Shown: positions 14,650-24,623, counted from the first letter of the stretch. The stretch: DNA of 31,852 bases from an uncultured Oscillospiraceae bacterium (GCA_900763685.1 CAAFLF010000024.1:1-31852); one strand, 5' to 3'. Numbers and translations are program-made. The notes: generated from the sequence alone by a model not told the origin.

Positions 14650-14678
14650 ATCATAGCACGTCCCGGAAAAAAAGGCAA
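14650..14678 (-). promoter_or_regulatory. Sigma-A promoter of the DUF1643 gene
   Basis: Minus strand TTGCCT (-35, plus coordinates 14673-14678) and TATGAT (-10, 14650-14655) with a 17-base spacer, about 35 bases upstream of the expected start of the mRNA leader. Confidence 0.65.
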
Positions 14679-14744
14679 TGAGGGCTGTTTCCGGAGGCCG
14701 TTCTATGGTAGAATGGGGCGAGAGAAACGAAAGGGGGGCTCACC

Positions 14745-17700
14745 ATGCTGACGATCCTTATGGGCCGGGCGAAGAGCGGAAAGACGGAGTGGATGCTGCG
14801 ACGGATCGCAGCATTGGGGGATTCCTCCCGGCAGGTGCTGCTGGTGCCGGAGCATGCCACCTACGCGGCGGAGATGGACCTCTGCCGCACCTGCGGCGAC
14901 ACCGCCAGCCACCACGCCGAGGTCCTGAGCTTCCGGCGGCTGGGGACCCGGGTGCTCTCCGTCACCGGGGGACTGGCCGATGTCTCGCTGGACCAGGGGG
15001 GCAAGCTCCTGACGCTGCAGAAGGCCCTGGGGGAGGTGGCGCCGGAGCTGAAGCTCTACCGTCGCCCCTCCCGGAAGGCGGCCTTCCTCACGGGGATGCT
15101 GGACCTCTTTGACGAGTTCCAGAGCTTCGATGTCTCGCCGGAGGACCTGAGCCGCCGGGGGGAGGAGCTGACGGGCGCCACCGGGGAGAAGCTCCGGGAC
15201 CTGAGCCTCCTCTACGGGGCCTACCAGGCGAGGCTCCAGCGGCCGGGCCTGGACGCCCGGGACCGGATGAGCAAGCTCTGCGACCACCTGGAGGAGTCCC
15301 ATATCGCAGAGGGCGTGGACTTCTTCCTGGATGGCTTCAGCTACTTCACGGCCCAGGAGCAGAAGGTGCTTTCCGTCCTGCTGCGGCAGGGGCGGAGCGT
15401 CACCGTCTCCCTGCTGGGGGAGGAGCGGGGCGGGCGCGGCGAGCTCTTCGACGCCTCGTACCGCACCCGGGACGCCCTTCTCCGGCTGGCGGAAGAGACT
15501 AGCTGTGAGGCGGAAGTGCTTTACATTAAACCGGCGGGTGAGGACAGCCCACTCCGCCGCCTGGAGCGGGGCTTCCTGGGCCCGGCCCAGCCCTGGGAGG
15601 GGGAGACGGAGGCCATCCGGCTGCTGGAAGCACCGGACCCCTATACCGAGGTGGAGGAGTGCGCCGCCGCCATCCGGCGGCTGGTGGCGGGGGGCAAATG
15701 CCGCTACCGGGACATCGGTGTGGGCGCCCGGAATATGGGGGACTACGAGTTTTTGCTGGAGAGCGTCTTTGAGCGCTACGGCATCCCGGCCTACCAGAGC
15801 TGCCGCAGCGATATTTTGGAGACCCCGGCCCTGGCCTTCGTTATGGGGGCCATGGAGACGCTGGGCTCCGGCTTTGAGGCGGAGGACCTCTTCCGCTGCC
15901 TGAAGACCGGCCTCGCCGGACTCACGGCGGAGGAGTGCGACCGGCTGGAAAACTATGCCCTGACCTGGGACATCCACGGGAGCCTCTGGCTCCGGGAGGA
16001 GGACTGGGTGGCCCATCCCGGCGGCTACGGCCAGAAGTGGACCGACGCGGACCGGGAGGAGCTGGCGGAGATCAACGCACTGCGGCAGCGGGTGCGGCAG
16101 CCCTTCCTCCTCCTGCGGGAGGGGATGAAGGCGGCGGAGACCGCCGGCGGGAAGGTGGAGGCTCTGTACCGCTTTTTAGAGAGCGTAAAGTTGCAGCAGT
16201 CCCTGGAGGAGCAGCGGACGCGCCTTGCCGAGGCGGGCCTTCTGCAGCGGGCGGAGGAGCGCACCCAGCTCTGGGAGATCCTCTGCGAGGCCCTGGACCA
16301 GTTCGTGGAGCTTTTGGGGGAGGAACCCATCTCGACGGACGAGTTCCAGCGGCTTTTGCGCCAGGTGCTGACCCAGTACAGCGTCGGCACCATCCCGGCG
16401 GCGCTGGACCAGGTGACGGTGGGGGACATCGGCCGCAACGACCGGCACACCTGCCGCTACTTCTTCCTGCTGGGGGCCAACGACCATGTGCTGCCAGCCC
16501 CCGCGGCGGCGGGCGGCATCCTCAACGAGAGCGACCGGGACGAGCTGGCGTCGGTAGGGCTGCGGCTGGCGCCCCGGGGCATGGAGCGGATGAGCCTGGA
16601 GCTGCAGAACCTCTACGCCGCCCTCTGCCAGCCAACGGAGGGGCTCTTTCTCAGCTATCCCGTCTCCGACGGGGCGGGGACGGCGCTGCGCCCGGCCTTC
16701 GTGGTGGAGCGGCTGCGGCTGCTCTTCCCGGATGTGCCCCCGCGGCGCTCGGACCCCGGGCGGCCCTACCGCCTGACGGCGGAGATCCCGGCGCTGGAGG
16801 CGGCGGGCCGCGGCGGCAGCGAGGCCCTGCGGGCCTACTTCCGCCAAAAGCGGCCGGAGGCCATGGCGGCCATGGACCGGGCGGCGGAGATGGACCGGGG
16901 ACGGCTGGACCGAAGCGCGGTCCGGGCCCTGTATGGGGACCGGTTCTCCTTCTCAGCCTCCCGGATCGAGCGGATGAATACCTGTCACTTCGCCTACTTC
17001 ATGGAGTACGGCCTGCGGGCCAAGGTCCGGGAGAAGGCGAGGTTCGACGCGCCCCAGATCGGCACCTTCCTGCACTTCATCCTGGAGAATGTGGTCCGGG
17101 ACGTGAAGCGGCTGGGGGGCTTTGCTCAGGTGGAGGACGACACCCTCCGCTCCCTGACGGAGAAATACATCGCCCAGTACGCCGAGAGCGAGCTGCGGAA
17201 CTTCCAGGATAAGTCGCCCCGGTTCCGCTACCTCTTTGACCGGCTCCGGCACGCGGCCTTCGCCGTGGTCCGGGAGACAGCGGAGGAGCTGCGGCACTCG
17301 GACTTCGTGCCGGTGGCTTTCGAGCTGGACTTCGGGGATGGGAAGACGCTGCCGGCGGTCTCCATCCGGGAGGCGGACAGCGAGCTGCGGGTCGGCGGCA
17401 AGGTAGACCGGGTGGACGGCTGGGTCAAGGACGGCAAGCTCTACCTCCGGGTGGTGGACTACAAGACGGGACGGAAGGAGTTCAAGCTCTCGGATGTGCG
17501 GATGGGGCTGGATATCCAGATGCTGCTCTATCTCTTCACGCTGCAGGCGGAAGGGGAGGGCTACTTCGGCATGCCCATCGAGCCCGCGGGAGTCCTTTAC
17601 TTCCCGGCCAGGGATGAGATTCTCTCCGAGGAGCGGAACGTGACGCCGGAGCGGTTGGCGGCGGACCGGTCCCAGGCGCTCCGGCGCTGCGGGCTGCTGC

Positions 17701-18071
17701 TGCGGGACCCGGAGGTGCTGCGGGCCATGGAGCACGAGGCCCTGGAAAAGCCGGTATACCTGCCGATCCGGGTGAATAAGGCGGGGGATATCTCCAAGTC
17801 CCTGGCCTCGGCCAAGCAGCTGGGGCAGCTGCGACGCTATGTGGACCGGCTGCTGCGCCAGATCACCCGGGAGATCCGGGACGGGAACATCGACGCGGAC
17901 CCGGTCTTTCAGACCACGGTGAAGGGCGCCTGCGATTACTGCCAGTGGGCGGGTGCCTGCCACTTCCAGGAGGGGCATGGCCGGGACCGGCGGCACTACC
18001 AGGAGAAGATGGACGAGGAAGAATTCTGGGAGACTCTGCGGAAAGAGGAAGGAGGCGAGGACAATGGCTGA
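14745..18071 (+). CDS. addB: ATP-dependent helicase/nuclease subunit B (AddB)
   Basis: The smaller-role partner of AddA in the Gram-positive RecBCD equivalent, which resects double-strand DNA ends for recombination. It has 1108 residues, near the family norm. The N-terminal Walker A is GRAKSGKT (G7-T14). The C-terminal RecB-like nuclease carries GGKVDRVDG and VVDYKTG (D905, K907). Four cysteines for the iron-sulfur cluster are visible: C747 (NTCHFAYF) and the C1063-x2-C1066-x5-C1072 group (CDYCQWAGAC). AAAGGGGGG precedes the ATG. It overlaps addA by 8 bases, so the two subunits are made together. A -10-like TAGAAT (14709-14714) lies upstream with a poor -35. Confidence 0.97.
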   Translation: MLTILMGRAKSGKTEWMLRRIAALGDSSRQVLLVPEHATYAAEMDLCRTCGDTASHHAEVLSFRRLGTRVLSVTGGLADVSLDQGGKLLTLQKALGEVAPELKLYRRPSRKAAFLTGMLDLFDEFQSFDVSPEDLSRRGEELTGATGEKLRDLSLLYGAYQARLQRPGLDARDRMSKLCDHLEESHIAEGVDFFLDGFSYFTAQEQKVLSVLLRQGRSVTVSLLGEERGGRGELFDASYRTRDALLRLAEETSCEAEVLYIKPAGEDSPLRRLERGFLGPAQPWEGETEAIRLLEAPDPYTEVEECAAAIRRLVAGGKCRYRDIGVGARNMGDYEFLLESVFERYGIPAYQSCRSDILETPALAFVMGAMETLGSGFEAEDLFRCLKTGLAGLTAEECDRLENYALTWDIHGSLWLREEDWVAHPGGYGQKWTDADREELAEINALRQRVRQPFLLLREGMKAAETAGGKVEALYRFLESVKLQQSLEEQRTRLAEAGLLQRAEERTQLWEILCEALDQFVELLGEEPISTDEFQRLLRQVLTQYSVGTIPAALDQVTVGDIGRNDRHTCRYFFLLGANDHVLPAPAAAGGILNESDRDELASVGLRLAPRGMERMSLELQNLYAALCQPTEGLFLSYPVSDGAGTALRPAFVVERLRLLFPDVPPRRSDPGRPYRLTAEIPALEAAGRGGSEALRAYFRQKRPEAMAAMDRAAEMDRGRLDRSAVRALYGDRFSFSASRIERMNTCHFAYFMEYGLRAKVREKARFDAPQIGTFLHFILENVVRDVKRLGGFAQVEDDTLRSLTEKYIAQYAESELRNFQDKSPRFRYLFDRLRHAAFAVVRETAEELRHSDFVPVAFELDFGDGKTLPAVSIREADSELRVGGKVDRVDGWVKDGKLYLRVVDYKTGRKEFKLSDVRMGLDIQMLLYLFTLQAEGEGYFGMPIEPAGVLYFPARDEILSEERNVTPERLAADRSQALRRCGLLLRDPEVLRAMEHEALEKPVYLPIRVNKAGDISKSLASAKQLGQLRRYVDRLLRQITREIRDGNIDADPVFQTTVKGACDYCQWAGACHFQEGHGRDRRHYQEKMDEEEFWETLRKEEGGEDNG

Positions 18072-21000
18072 GCTGGAGCTCACCCCGGAACAGAGAATGG
18101 TGGTGGATGACAGGGGCGGGAGCCTGCTCGTCAGCGCCGCCGCCGGATCCGGCAAGACCAAGGTGCTGGTGGACCGGCTCTTCCGCTACGTCCGGGAGGA
18201 CCACGCCAATGTGGACGACTTCCTCATCATCACCTATACCAAGGCGGCGGCGGCGGAGCTCCGGGGCAAGATCGCGACGGAGCTGAGCCGCCGGATCGCG
18301 GAGGCGCCGGAGGATACCCACCTGCGGGGACAGCTCCTGCGGGTCTATCAGGCGGATATCAAGACGGTGGACGCTTTCTGCGCGGGGCTGCTGCGGGAGA
18401 ACACCCACCTTCTGGCCCGGGAGGAGGACCGGCGGAGCCTGTCGCCGGATTTCCGGACCCTGGACGAGGAGGAGGCGAAGCTGCTGCGGGGCCGGGTGCT
18501 GGAGCGGACGCTGGATGGCTTCTACGGGGACATCGGCGAGGCCGGGACCCTGCTGGCGGATACCCTGGGCCACGGCCGGGACGATCAAAAGCTGGAGAAG
18601 CTGGTGCTGGAGCTCTATGGAAAGATCCAGAGCCACGCCTGGCCTCTGGCCTGGCTGCGGGAGAACCGGGATCGCTGGGCGGCCATGACGGCGGAGGGGG
18701 ATTTCGACGCCACGCCCTACGCTGACATTCTGAAGGAGAAGATCCGGCGGCGGGCGGCCCTTTGGGCCCGGCGGCTCCGGGACCGCGGGGAGCGGATGCG
18801 GGGCCATGAGCAGTTGGAGACCAAGCGTCTTCCGGCGTTTTTGAATGTGGCGGAGCATCTGGAGCGTCTCGCGGAGCGGGAGGACTGGGACAGCCTCGCC
18901 GCGGGGCTCGCCGGGCTTATCTTCCCCAAGCGGGGAGCGGTGCGGAACGGCGGACCGGAGAAGGAGCGGGGCGACGCCTGCTGGGAGGCCTGCAAGAAAG
19001 ACTTGGAAAAGCTGCGGGAGGGGATGGATGTCTCCGCCCGGGAGGCCATGGAGGACCTGGCCGCCATGGCCCCCGCCATGGTGGCGCTGCTGGACCTGGT
19101 GGCGCGCTTTGCCGAGGACTACCGGCAGGAGAAGCTGCGGCGGAACGCGGCGGACTTCTCCGACCAGGAGCACCTGGCCCTGACCATCCTGCTGGACGGG
19201 GAGGGCCAGCCCACGGAGCTTGCCCGACAGGTGGCCTCTCGGTACCGGGAGATCCTGGTGGACGAGTATCAGGACACCAACGAGGTCCAGGACCGGATAT
19301 TCCAGGCCATCTCCCGGGAGGGGAAGAACCTCTTCACCGTGGGAGACGTGAAGCAGAGCGTCTATCGCTTCCGGCTGGCGGACCCGGGGATCTTTCTGCG
19401 AAAGTACGAGACCTACCGTCCCGCCGGGGAGGCGGAGGACGGGGAGCCCCGAAAGATCCTGCTCTCCCGGAATTTCCGCTCCCGGGAGGAGGTCCTCAGC
19501 GCAACGAACTTTATCTTCCAGAACATCCTCTCCAAAAGGATGGGCGGCATGGACTACGGGGAGGGGGAGAAGCTGTACTACGGGGCGGCGGAGCAGTATC
19601 CTCCCCGGGAGGACTGCGCCGTGGAGTACCATCTGCTCCCGCGGGGCGGGGAGGAAAAGCCCAGGGATATCGAGACGAGATTCGTGGCACGGCGGGTCCG
19701 GGAGCTGCTGGCGAGCCGCTTCCCGGTGACGAAGGACAAGAGCCTTTGTCCCTGCCAGCCGAAGGACATCGTGATCCTGCTGCGCAATCCCGGCACTCGG
19801 GGGGCGGCCTTCGCCGCGGCGCTGGAGGCGGAGAACATCCCCACAGCCCTTTCCGAGAGCGAGGACTTCTTCTCCACGGTGGAGGTCTCCACCGTGCTCT
19901 CCCTGCTGGAGCTCATCGACAACCCCCGGCAGGATGTGGCCCTCATCGCGGCGCTGCGCTCGCCGCTCTACGGTTTTACCCCCTCCCGCCTCGCGGAGAT
20001 CCGGAGCCGGGACAAGGAGGGGGACTATCTGGACGCCCTGCGGGCGGACGGTGGGGCGGACTGCGAGGCCTTCCTCGCGGAGCTGGAGGATTTCCGGCTC
20101 CGGGCCCGGGACCTCAGCGTGGGCCAGCTCCTTTGGCACATCTATCACCGGCGCAACGCCCTGGGCGTCTTCGGCGCCATGGAGGGCGGGGAACGGCGGC
20201 GGGAGAACCTGATCTCCCTGACGGAGCAGGCCCGGCGCTGGGAGAGCGGCGGCAGCGGCGGCGGAGTCTACGACTTCGTGAGCCGGACGCGGCGGCTGCT
20301 GGAATCCGGCCGGAGCCCCCGGGTCAGCGCGGGGGAGGGGAACGGCGGCGTCCGTATCATGAGCATCCACAAGTCCAAGGGCTTGGAGTTCCCCATTGTG
20401 ATCCTGGCGGGACTCAGCGGGGAGTTCTCCCAGAAGGACTATCAGATGGCGGTCCTGGCGCACCCTGACCTGGGACTGGGACCGGACCGGGTGGACCTCA
20501 CGCGGCGCATCCGCTATCCCACCCTGGCCAAGGCGGCGCTGAAGGAGAAGCTCACCCGGGAGAACCGGGAGGAGGAGCAGCGGCTCCTCTACGTCGCCAT
20601 GACCCGGGCCAAGGAGAAGCTCATCCTGGTGGACGCCCGGGGCGGAAAGGTGGAAGGGCTGCTCCAAAAGCTGGCGGCGAAAGCAAGCTGCCCGGTGGAG
20701 CCCGAGGCCATCGCCGAGAGCAAGTGCTACGGCGACTGGATATTGCTGCCCCTGCTCTGCCGGATGGAGAGCGCCCCCCTCCGGGCCCTGGCCGGGGAGG
20801 CGCCGGAGCTGACGGAGAGCGAGGGGGCGTTCCCCTGGGAGGTCCGGGTCCATTGGGAGGAGGACCTCACCGATCCCGTTCCCCTGCCGGACTGGCGGGA
20901 GGTCCCGGAGACGCCGGGGGAGGAGCGGCCCTTTGATCCGGCGCTGCTGGAGTTCCGCTATCCCTATCAGGCGGAGACCACCCTGCCCGCCAAGATGACG

Positions 21001-21615
21001 GCCACCCAGATGAAGGGCCGGGAGGCGGACCGGGAGATCGCCGAGGACGCCCCCAGGCCCCCGTCCCTCCGGCCCCTGAGCCAGCCCCGGTTCCGCCGGA
21101 GCGGCGGGGACCTGACGGCGGCGGAGACCGGTACAGCGGTGCATCTGGCCCTTCAATACCTGGATTTCCGGGACTTTGACGTGGCGGGACAGCTGGCCAG
21201 GCTCACGGAGCGGCATCTGCTGACCCCGGCCCAGGCGGCGGCCATCCCGGTCTGGGAGCTGGAGCGCTTCCTGCGCTCCCCCATCGCGGAGGAGCTGCGC
21301 GGGGCGGAGACACTGCTGCGGGAGTACCGCTTCACGGTGCTGCTGCCGGCTCTGGCCCTCTCGGAGGACGCCGCGGCGGAGGACCATGTGCTGCTGCAGG
21401 GCATCGTGGACTGCTGTTTCGGCGGCAAGGACGGGCCCCTGACGGTGCTGGACTTCAAGACGGACCGGGTAAAGGGTGAGGAGCTGCGCCTTCGGGCGGA
21501 GCGCTACCGGCCCCAGCTGGAGGCCTACAGCGGCGCCCTCAGCCGGGTGCTGGAGCGGCCTGTGGGGCGGAGGGTCCTCTGCTTCCTCCATGCGGGGGAG
21601 ACGGTGGAGCTCTGA
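18064..21615 (+). CDS. addA: ATP-dependent helicase/nuclease subunit A (AddA)
   Basis: UvrD-type helicase and nuclease subunit of AddAB; 1183 residues. Walker A is SAAAGSGKT (K31). Walker B is LVDEYQDT (D400, E401). Later helicase motifs are VRIMSIHKSKGLEFPIV and RLLYVAMTRAKEKLIL. The C-terminal nuclease domain is GIVDCCFGG with VLDFKTDRV (D1130, K1132), so both nucleases of the complex look intact. ATG 18064 lies in the addB end, with AGGAGGCGAGG upstream; the frame reaches further back, but only as addB shadow. A GC hairpin (21615-21635) follows the stop. Confidence 0.97.
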   Translation: MAELELTPEQRMVVDDRGGSLLVSAAAGSGKTKVLVDRLFRYVREDHANVDDFLIITYTKAAAAELRGKIATELSRRIAEAPEDTHLRGQLLRVYQADIKTVDAFCAGLLRENTHLLAREEDRRSLSPDFRTLDEEEAKLLRGRVLERTLDGFYGDIGEAGTLLADTLGHGRDDQKLEKLVLELYGKIQSHAWPLAWLRENRDRWAAMTAEGDFDATPYADILKEKIRRRAALWARRLRDRGERMRGHEQLETKRLPAFLNVAEHLERLAEREDWDSLAAGLAGLIFPKRGAVRNGGPEKERGDACWEACKKDLEKLREGMDVSAREAMEDLAAMAPAMVALLDLVARFAEDYRQEKLRRNAADFSDQEHLALTILLDGEGQPTELARQVASRYREILVDEYQDTNEVQDRIFQAISREGKNLFTVGDVKQSVYRFRLADPGIFLRKYETYRPAGEAEDGEPRKILLSRNFRSREEVLSATNFIFQNILSKRMGGMDYGEGEKLYYGAAEQYPPREDCAVEYHLLPRGGEEKPRDIETRFVARRVRELLASRFPVTKDKSLCPCQPKDIVILLRNPGTRGAAFAAALEAENIPTALSESEDFFSTVEVSTVLSLLELIDNPRQDVALIAALRSPLYGFTPSRLAEIRSRDKEGDYLDALRADGGADCEAFLAELEDFRLRARDLSVGQLLWHIYHRRNALGVFGAMEGGERRRENLISLTEQARRWESGGSGGGVYDFVSRTRRLLESGRSPRVSAGEGNGGVRIMSIHKSKGLEFPIVILAGLSGEFSQKDYQMAVLAHPDLGLGPDRVDLTRRIRYPTLAKAALKEKLTRENREEEQRLLYVAMTRAKEKLILVDARGGKVEGLLQKLAAKASCPVEPEAIAESKCYGDWILLPLLCRMESAPLRALAGEAPELTESEGAFPWEVRVHWEEDLTDPVPLPDWREVPETPGEERPFDPALLEFRYPYQAETTLPAKMTATQMKGREADREIAEDAPRPPSLRPLSQPRFRRSGGDLTAAETGTAVHLALQYLDFRDFDVAGQLARLTERHLLTPAQAAAIPVWELERFLRSPIAEELRGAETLLREYRFTVLLPALALSEDAAAEDHVLLQGIVDCCFGGKDGPLTVLDFKTDRVKGEELRLRAERYRPQLEAYSGALSRVLERPVGRRVLCFLHAGETVEL

Positions 21616-21656
21616 GGGGCGGAGAGTACGCCCCTGGCCCAGTTTTTCCGGAAAAG
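21615..21656 (+). terminator. Weak terminator-like hairpin after addA
   Basis: AGGGGCG (21615-21621) pairs with CGCCCCT (21629-21635). The T-run comes later (AGTTTTTCC), so its efficiency is doubtful. Confidence 0.4.
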
Positions 21657-21679
21657 CGGCGGAAATGAGAAAAAAGAGC

Positions 21680-21708
21680 TTGCAATTCCAAAAAGTCTGT
21701 GGTAAACT
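21680..21708 (+). promoter_or_regulatory. Sigma-A promoter of rpmE
   Basis: TTGCAA (21680-21685) and TAAACT (21703-21708) with a 17-base spacer. The ~60-base leader can form a short GCGT/ACGC stem; L31 leaders in Firmicutes are sometimes autoregulatory, but a match here cannot be confirmed by eye. Confidence 0.7.
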
Positions 21709-21775
21709 AATCTAGCTTGCGTGGGGTGAAAGCTCTGACGCGGGTAGTTACAAGGGAAAGAGGTGAACGAGAGCA

Positions 21776-21976
21776 ATGAAGGAAGGAATCCATCCCAATT
21801 ATCAGCAGACTACGATTACTTGCGCCTGCGGTAATGTGATTGAGACAGGTTCTACCAAGAAGGATATCAAGGTGGAAGTCTGCTCTAAGTGTCACCCCTT
21901 CTTCACGGGCAAGCAGAAGCTGGTCGATACCGGCGGCCGTGTTGCCAAGTTCAACAAGAAGTTCGGTCTGGGCTAA
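21776..21976 (+). CDS. rpmE: 50S ribosomal protein L31, zinc-binding type
   Basis: A 66-residue protein with the canonical start [10 protein letters not shown] and four cysteines C16-x-C18 ... C36-x2-C39. These mark the zinc-containing (C+) L31 form rather than the zinc-independent RpmE2. GAGGTG lies upstream with rather long spacing. It has its own promoter and a strong terminator, so it is monocistronic. Codon use is markedly more like highly expressed genes than that of its neighbours. Confidence 0.97.
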   Translation: MKEGIHPNYQQTTITCACGNVIETGSTKKDIKVEVCSKCHPFFTGKQKLVDTGGRVAKFNKKFGLG

Positions 21977-21999
21977 GCATTACGAAGCAAGTCTTAAAA

Positions 22000-22028
22000 G
22001 GGTCTGCCGTTTCCGGCAGACCCTTTTT
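22000..22028 (+). terminator. Terminator of rpmE
   Basis: GGGTCTGCCG (22000-22009) pairs with CGGCAGACCC (22014-22023), followed by TTTTT. A textbook intrinsic terminator. Confidence 0.93.
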
Positions 22029-22081
22029 CTTCCTGTCGGGAAGATACACACGGCTGGGTGGAAAAGAAACGGCGATGGTTG

Positions 22082-22110
22082 TTTACTTTTCCCTGGGGAA
22101 CACTTATAAT
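22082..22110 (+). promoter_or_regulatory. Sigma-A promoter of the flavin reductase-hflX operon
   Basis: TTTACT (22082-22087) and a perfect TATAAT (22105-22110) with a 17-base spacer. Confidence 0.7.
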
Positions 22111-22171
22111 GCTTATCATAAGGTAAAATGGATTGGAGTGGCCTCGCGCCGCGCCGGGAAAGGGGATCGCA

Positions 22172-22687
22172 ATGGAGCCGCGCCGTTTGGAGAATATCGA
22201 GGAGCTGACGCCGGAAATCTTCTCCGTGTTCCGCCGCCAGCCGCCGCTGCTGACCGCCGGGAACCGGGAGAACTGCAACACCATGACCATCGGCTGGTGC
22301 CAGCTGGGGAGCCTTTGGAGCATCCCGGTGTGCACGGTCTTCGTCCGGCCGGAGCGTTACACCTATCAGTTTATGGAGGAGAGCCGGTACTTTACCGTCT
22401 CCGTCCTGCCGGAGGAGGCCAAGGCGGTCACCGCTTACTGCGGGACTAAGAGCGGCCGGGACACGGATAAGATCCGTGACTGCGGCCTGACCCTCCGCTA
22501 CGGCGCGGGGGACGCCCCCTTCTTCGCTGAGAGCGAGTGGGCCCTGGTCTGCGAGAAGCTCTACGCCCAGGACCTCTCGCCGGAGCACATGGTGGTGCCC
22601 GCTCCCATCGAGAAATACTATGACGCCGCCCACGGCGGCTGGCACCGGAGCTATATCGGCCGGGTGGTGGAGGTCTACCACCGGTAA
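22172..22687 (+). CDS. Flavin reductase-like domain protein (FMN-binding split barrel)
   Basis: A 171-residue protein of the flavin-reductase-like family. It has CNTMTIGWCQLGSLWSIPVC near residues ~38-57, FVRPERYTYQFMEESRYFTV, and a GTKSGRDTDKI segment, all as in FMN-binding split-barrel proteins. ATG 22172 follows AAAGGGGA at 6-7 bases; the frame opens 13 codons earlier without a site. It is the first gene of an operon with hflX (20-base gap). It probably binds FMN and reduces it or uses it on an unknown substrate. Confidence 0.88.
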   Translation: MEPRRLENIEELTPEIFSVFRRQPPLLTAGNRENCNTMTIGWCQLGSLWSIPVCTVFVRPERYTYQFMEESRYFTVSVLPEEAKAVTAYCGTKSGRDTDKIRDCGLTLRYGAGDAPFFAESEWALVCEKLYAQDLSPEHMVVPAPIEKYYDAAHGGWHRSYIGRVVEVYHR

Positions 22688-22707
22688 GTAAGGAGAACCG
22701 TTGGAAT

Positions 22708-23997
22708 ATGGATGAAATTCGCAATAAAGTCGTGTTGGTGGGTCTCAACTCCCCGGTCCTGAAGAAGGAAGAGAACGCCGACGAGGAGAGCATGGCGGAA
22801 CTGGCCGCCCTGGTGGAGACCGCCGGGGGCGAGACTCTGGGCACCGTGCTGCAGAACCGGAACTCCCCGGATCCCCGCTGCTTCATCGGCGAGGGGAAGG
22901 CGGCGGAGGTGCAGCTCTTCTGCGAGAATACCGGGGCGGACATGGTGATCTTTGACAACGACCTGTCCCCCTCCCAGCAGCGGGTGCTCACGGAGATGCT
23001 GGGGGTCCAGGTGCTGGATCGCTGCGGCCTGATTTTGGACATCTTCGCCCAGCGGGCCAAGACCAAGGAGGGTCGGCTCCAGGTGGAGCTGGCGGAGTAC
23101 CAGTACCTGCTGCCCCGGCTCACCGGCATGTGGACCCACCTGGAGCGCCAGGGCGGCAGCAGCGGCAAGGGAGCCATCGGCTCCAAGGGCCCCGGCGAGA
23201 CCCAGCTGGAGACCGACCGCCGCCTGATCCACAAGAAGATCGATAAGGTCCGCCGGGACCTGGAGGAGGTCCGACGGGTGCGGGCCACCCAGCGCCAGCT
23301 CCGGCAGAAGAACGAGACTCCGGTGGTGGCCATCGTGGGCTACACCAACGCCGGGAAATCCACCCTGCTGAATCAGCTCACCGGGGCGGCCATCCCGGCC
23401 AACAACCGCCTCTTTGACACCCTGGATACCACCACTCGCCAGCTCACCGTCAGCGACACGCTGGATGTGGTGATCTCGGACACCGTCGGCTTCATCCGCA
23501 AACTCCCCCACCAGCTGGTGGAGGCCTTCAAGGCCACCCTGGAGGAGCTGGAGTACGCCGACCTGCTGCTCCATGTCATCGACGTCTCCAACCCCGAGTG
23601 GCAGCAGCAGGCGGAAGTGGTGGAGAACCTCATCCGGGAGCTGGGGGCCGGAGACCTGCCCCGCATCGAGGTCTTCAACAAGGCGGACCTCTTTCCGGCG
23701 GGGGAGATCATGCCCCACGGGGAGGACATCTGCGCCATCTCCGCCCGCAGCGGCGAGGGCGTGGAGCGGCTGCTGGAGATGATCGACAAAAAGCTCGATA
23801 AGGGCACCCGGCGGGTGACACTGCACCTGCCCTATGACAAGGGCGGTCTTCTGGACATGCTCTATCGGGAGGCCAAGGTGGAGAGCGTGGAGTACGGCGA
23901 GACCATTGACGTCATTGCCGTTTGCGGCCCCCGGACGCTGGGCCAGGTCCGTGCCTATGCCGAGGGTCTGCCCCCGGAGGAGAAGGAAGAATGGTGA
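22708..23997 (+). CDS. hflX: GTPase HflX
   Basis: A 429-residue ribosome-binding GTPase that splits stalled or stressed ribosomes. The N-terminal HflX domain has NSPDPRCFIGEGKAAEVQ and PSQQRVLTEMLGVQVLDR. A coiled linker with GPGETQLETDRRLI follows. The G domain has G1 GYTNAGKST (211-219), G3 DTVG (258-261) and G4 NKAD (324-327). The upstream AAGGAGA has somewhat long spacing. It overlaps the following acetyltransferase gene by 7 bases. With mrnC-rqcH elsewhere in the window it adds to the ribosome-rescue genes here. Confidence 0.97.
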   Translation: MDEIRNKVVLVGLNSPVLKKEENADEESMAELAALVETAGGETLGTVLQNRNSPDPRCFIGEGKAAEVQLFCENTGADMVIFDNDLSPSQQRVLTEMLGVQVLDRCGLILDIFAQRAKTKEGRLQVELAEYQYLLPRLTGMWTHLERQGGSSGKGAIGSKGPGETQLETDRRLIHKKIDKVRRDLEEVRRVRATQRQLRQKNETPVVAIVGYTNAGKSTLLNQLTGAAIPANNRLFDTLDTTTRQLTVSDTLDVVISDTVGFIRKLPHQLVEAFKATLEELEYADLLLHVIDVSNPEWQQQAEVVENLIRELGAGDLPRIEVFNKADLFPAGEIMPHGEDICAISARSGEGVERLLEMIDKKLDKGTRRVTLHLPYDKGGLLDMLYREAKVESVEYGETIDVIAVCGPRTLGQVRAYAEGLPPEEKEEW

Positions 23998-24536
23998 CCT
24001 TGGAAACGCCCCGGCTGCTCCTTCGCCCCTGGCAGGAGGAGGACGCCCCGGCGCTCTACCGCTATGCCTCAGACCCCCAGGTAGGGCCGAGAACGGGTTG
24101 GAAGCCCCACGCCTCCCTGGAGGAGAGCCGGGAGATCATCCGGACTGTCCTCTCGGCGCCGGGGACTTTCGCCGTGATTTTTCGGGAGACCGGGGAGCCC
24201 ATCGGCTCCGTGGGCGTCTTCCCCACGGAGCTGCCGGAGGGGAAGGGCGAGAGCGAGATCGGCTACTGGATCGGTCGGCCCTACTGGGGCCAGGGGCTCA
24301 TTCCGGAGGCTGTCCGGGAGCTGCAGCGCTGGTGCTTTGAGGACCGGGGCGAGGAGCGGCTCTGGTGCGGCCACTTCCCGGGGAACGACCAGTCCCGCCG
24401 GGTGGTAGAGAAATGCGGCTTCGCCTATGTCTGCCAGGACCTGCCCAGGGAGTGGCCCTCCGGAGAGACCTTCGATAGCCGGATGTACGCCCTGACTCGG
24501 GAGGAATGGGAGAAACAGAGAGAAAAGAACGACTGA
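23991..24536 (+). CDS. GNAT-family N-acetyltransferase (RimJ/RimL type)
   Basis: A 181-residue acetyl-CoA-dependent acetyltransferase. It begins VTLETPRLLLRPWQEEDAPA, typical of the RimJ/RimL-like Acetyltransf_3 group. The acetyl-CoA loop region is IGYWIGRPYWGQGLIPEAV, and NDQSRRVVEKCGFAYV is the usual last motif. ATG 23991 lies inside the hflX end with GGAGAAGGAAG before it, so it is translationally coupled to hflX. The acceptor (protein N-terminus or small molecule) is unknown. Confidence 0.9.
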   Translation: MVTLETPRLLLRPWQEEDAPALYRYASDPQVGPRTGWKPHASLEESREIIRTVLSAPGTFAVIFRETGEPIGSVGVFPTELPEGKGESEIGYWIGRPYWGQGLIPEAVRELQRWCFEDRGEERLWCGHFPGNDQSRRVVEKCGFAYVCQDLPREWPSGETFDSRMYALTREEWEKQREKND

Positions 24537-24623
24537 CAAGGCGTTTCACTTCACGGCGAAAGCGGACAGTTCCCGCCCGCTTTCGCCCGCATGGCCCCGT
24601 CTAGGGGCGGAAAGAGAGGGAAA

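Noticed and set aside
17863..21591. A very long open frame on the minus strand opposite addA
   Set aside because: GC-rich codon bias makes the opposite frame free of stops. It has no family motif, while addA has all helicase and nuclease motifs.
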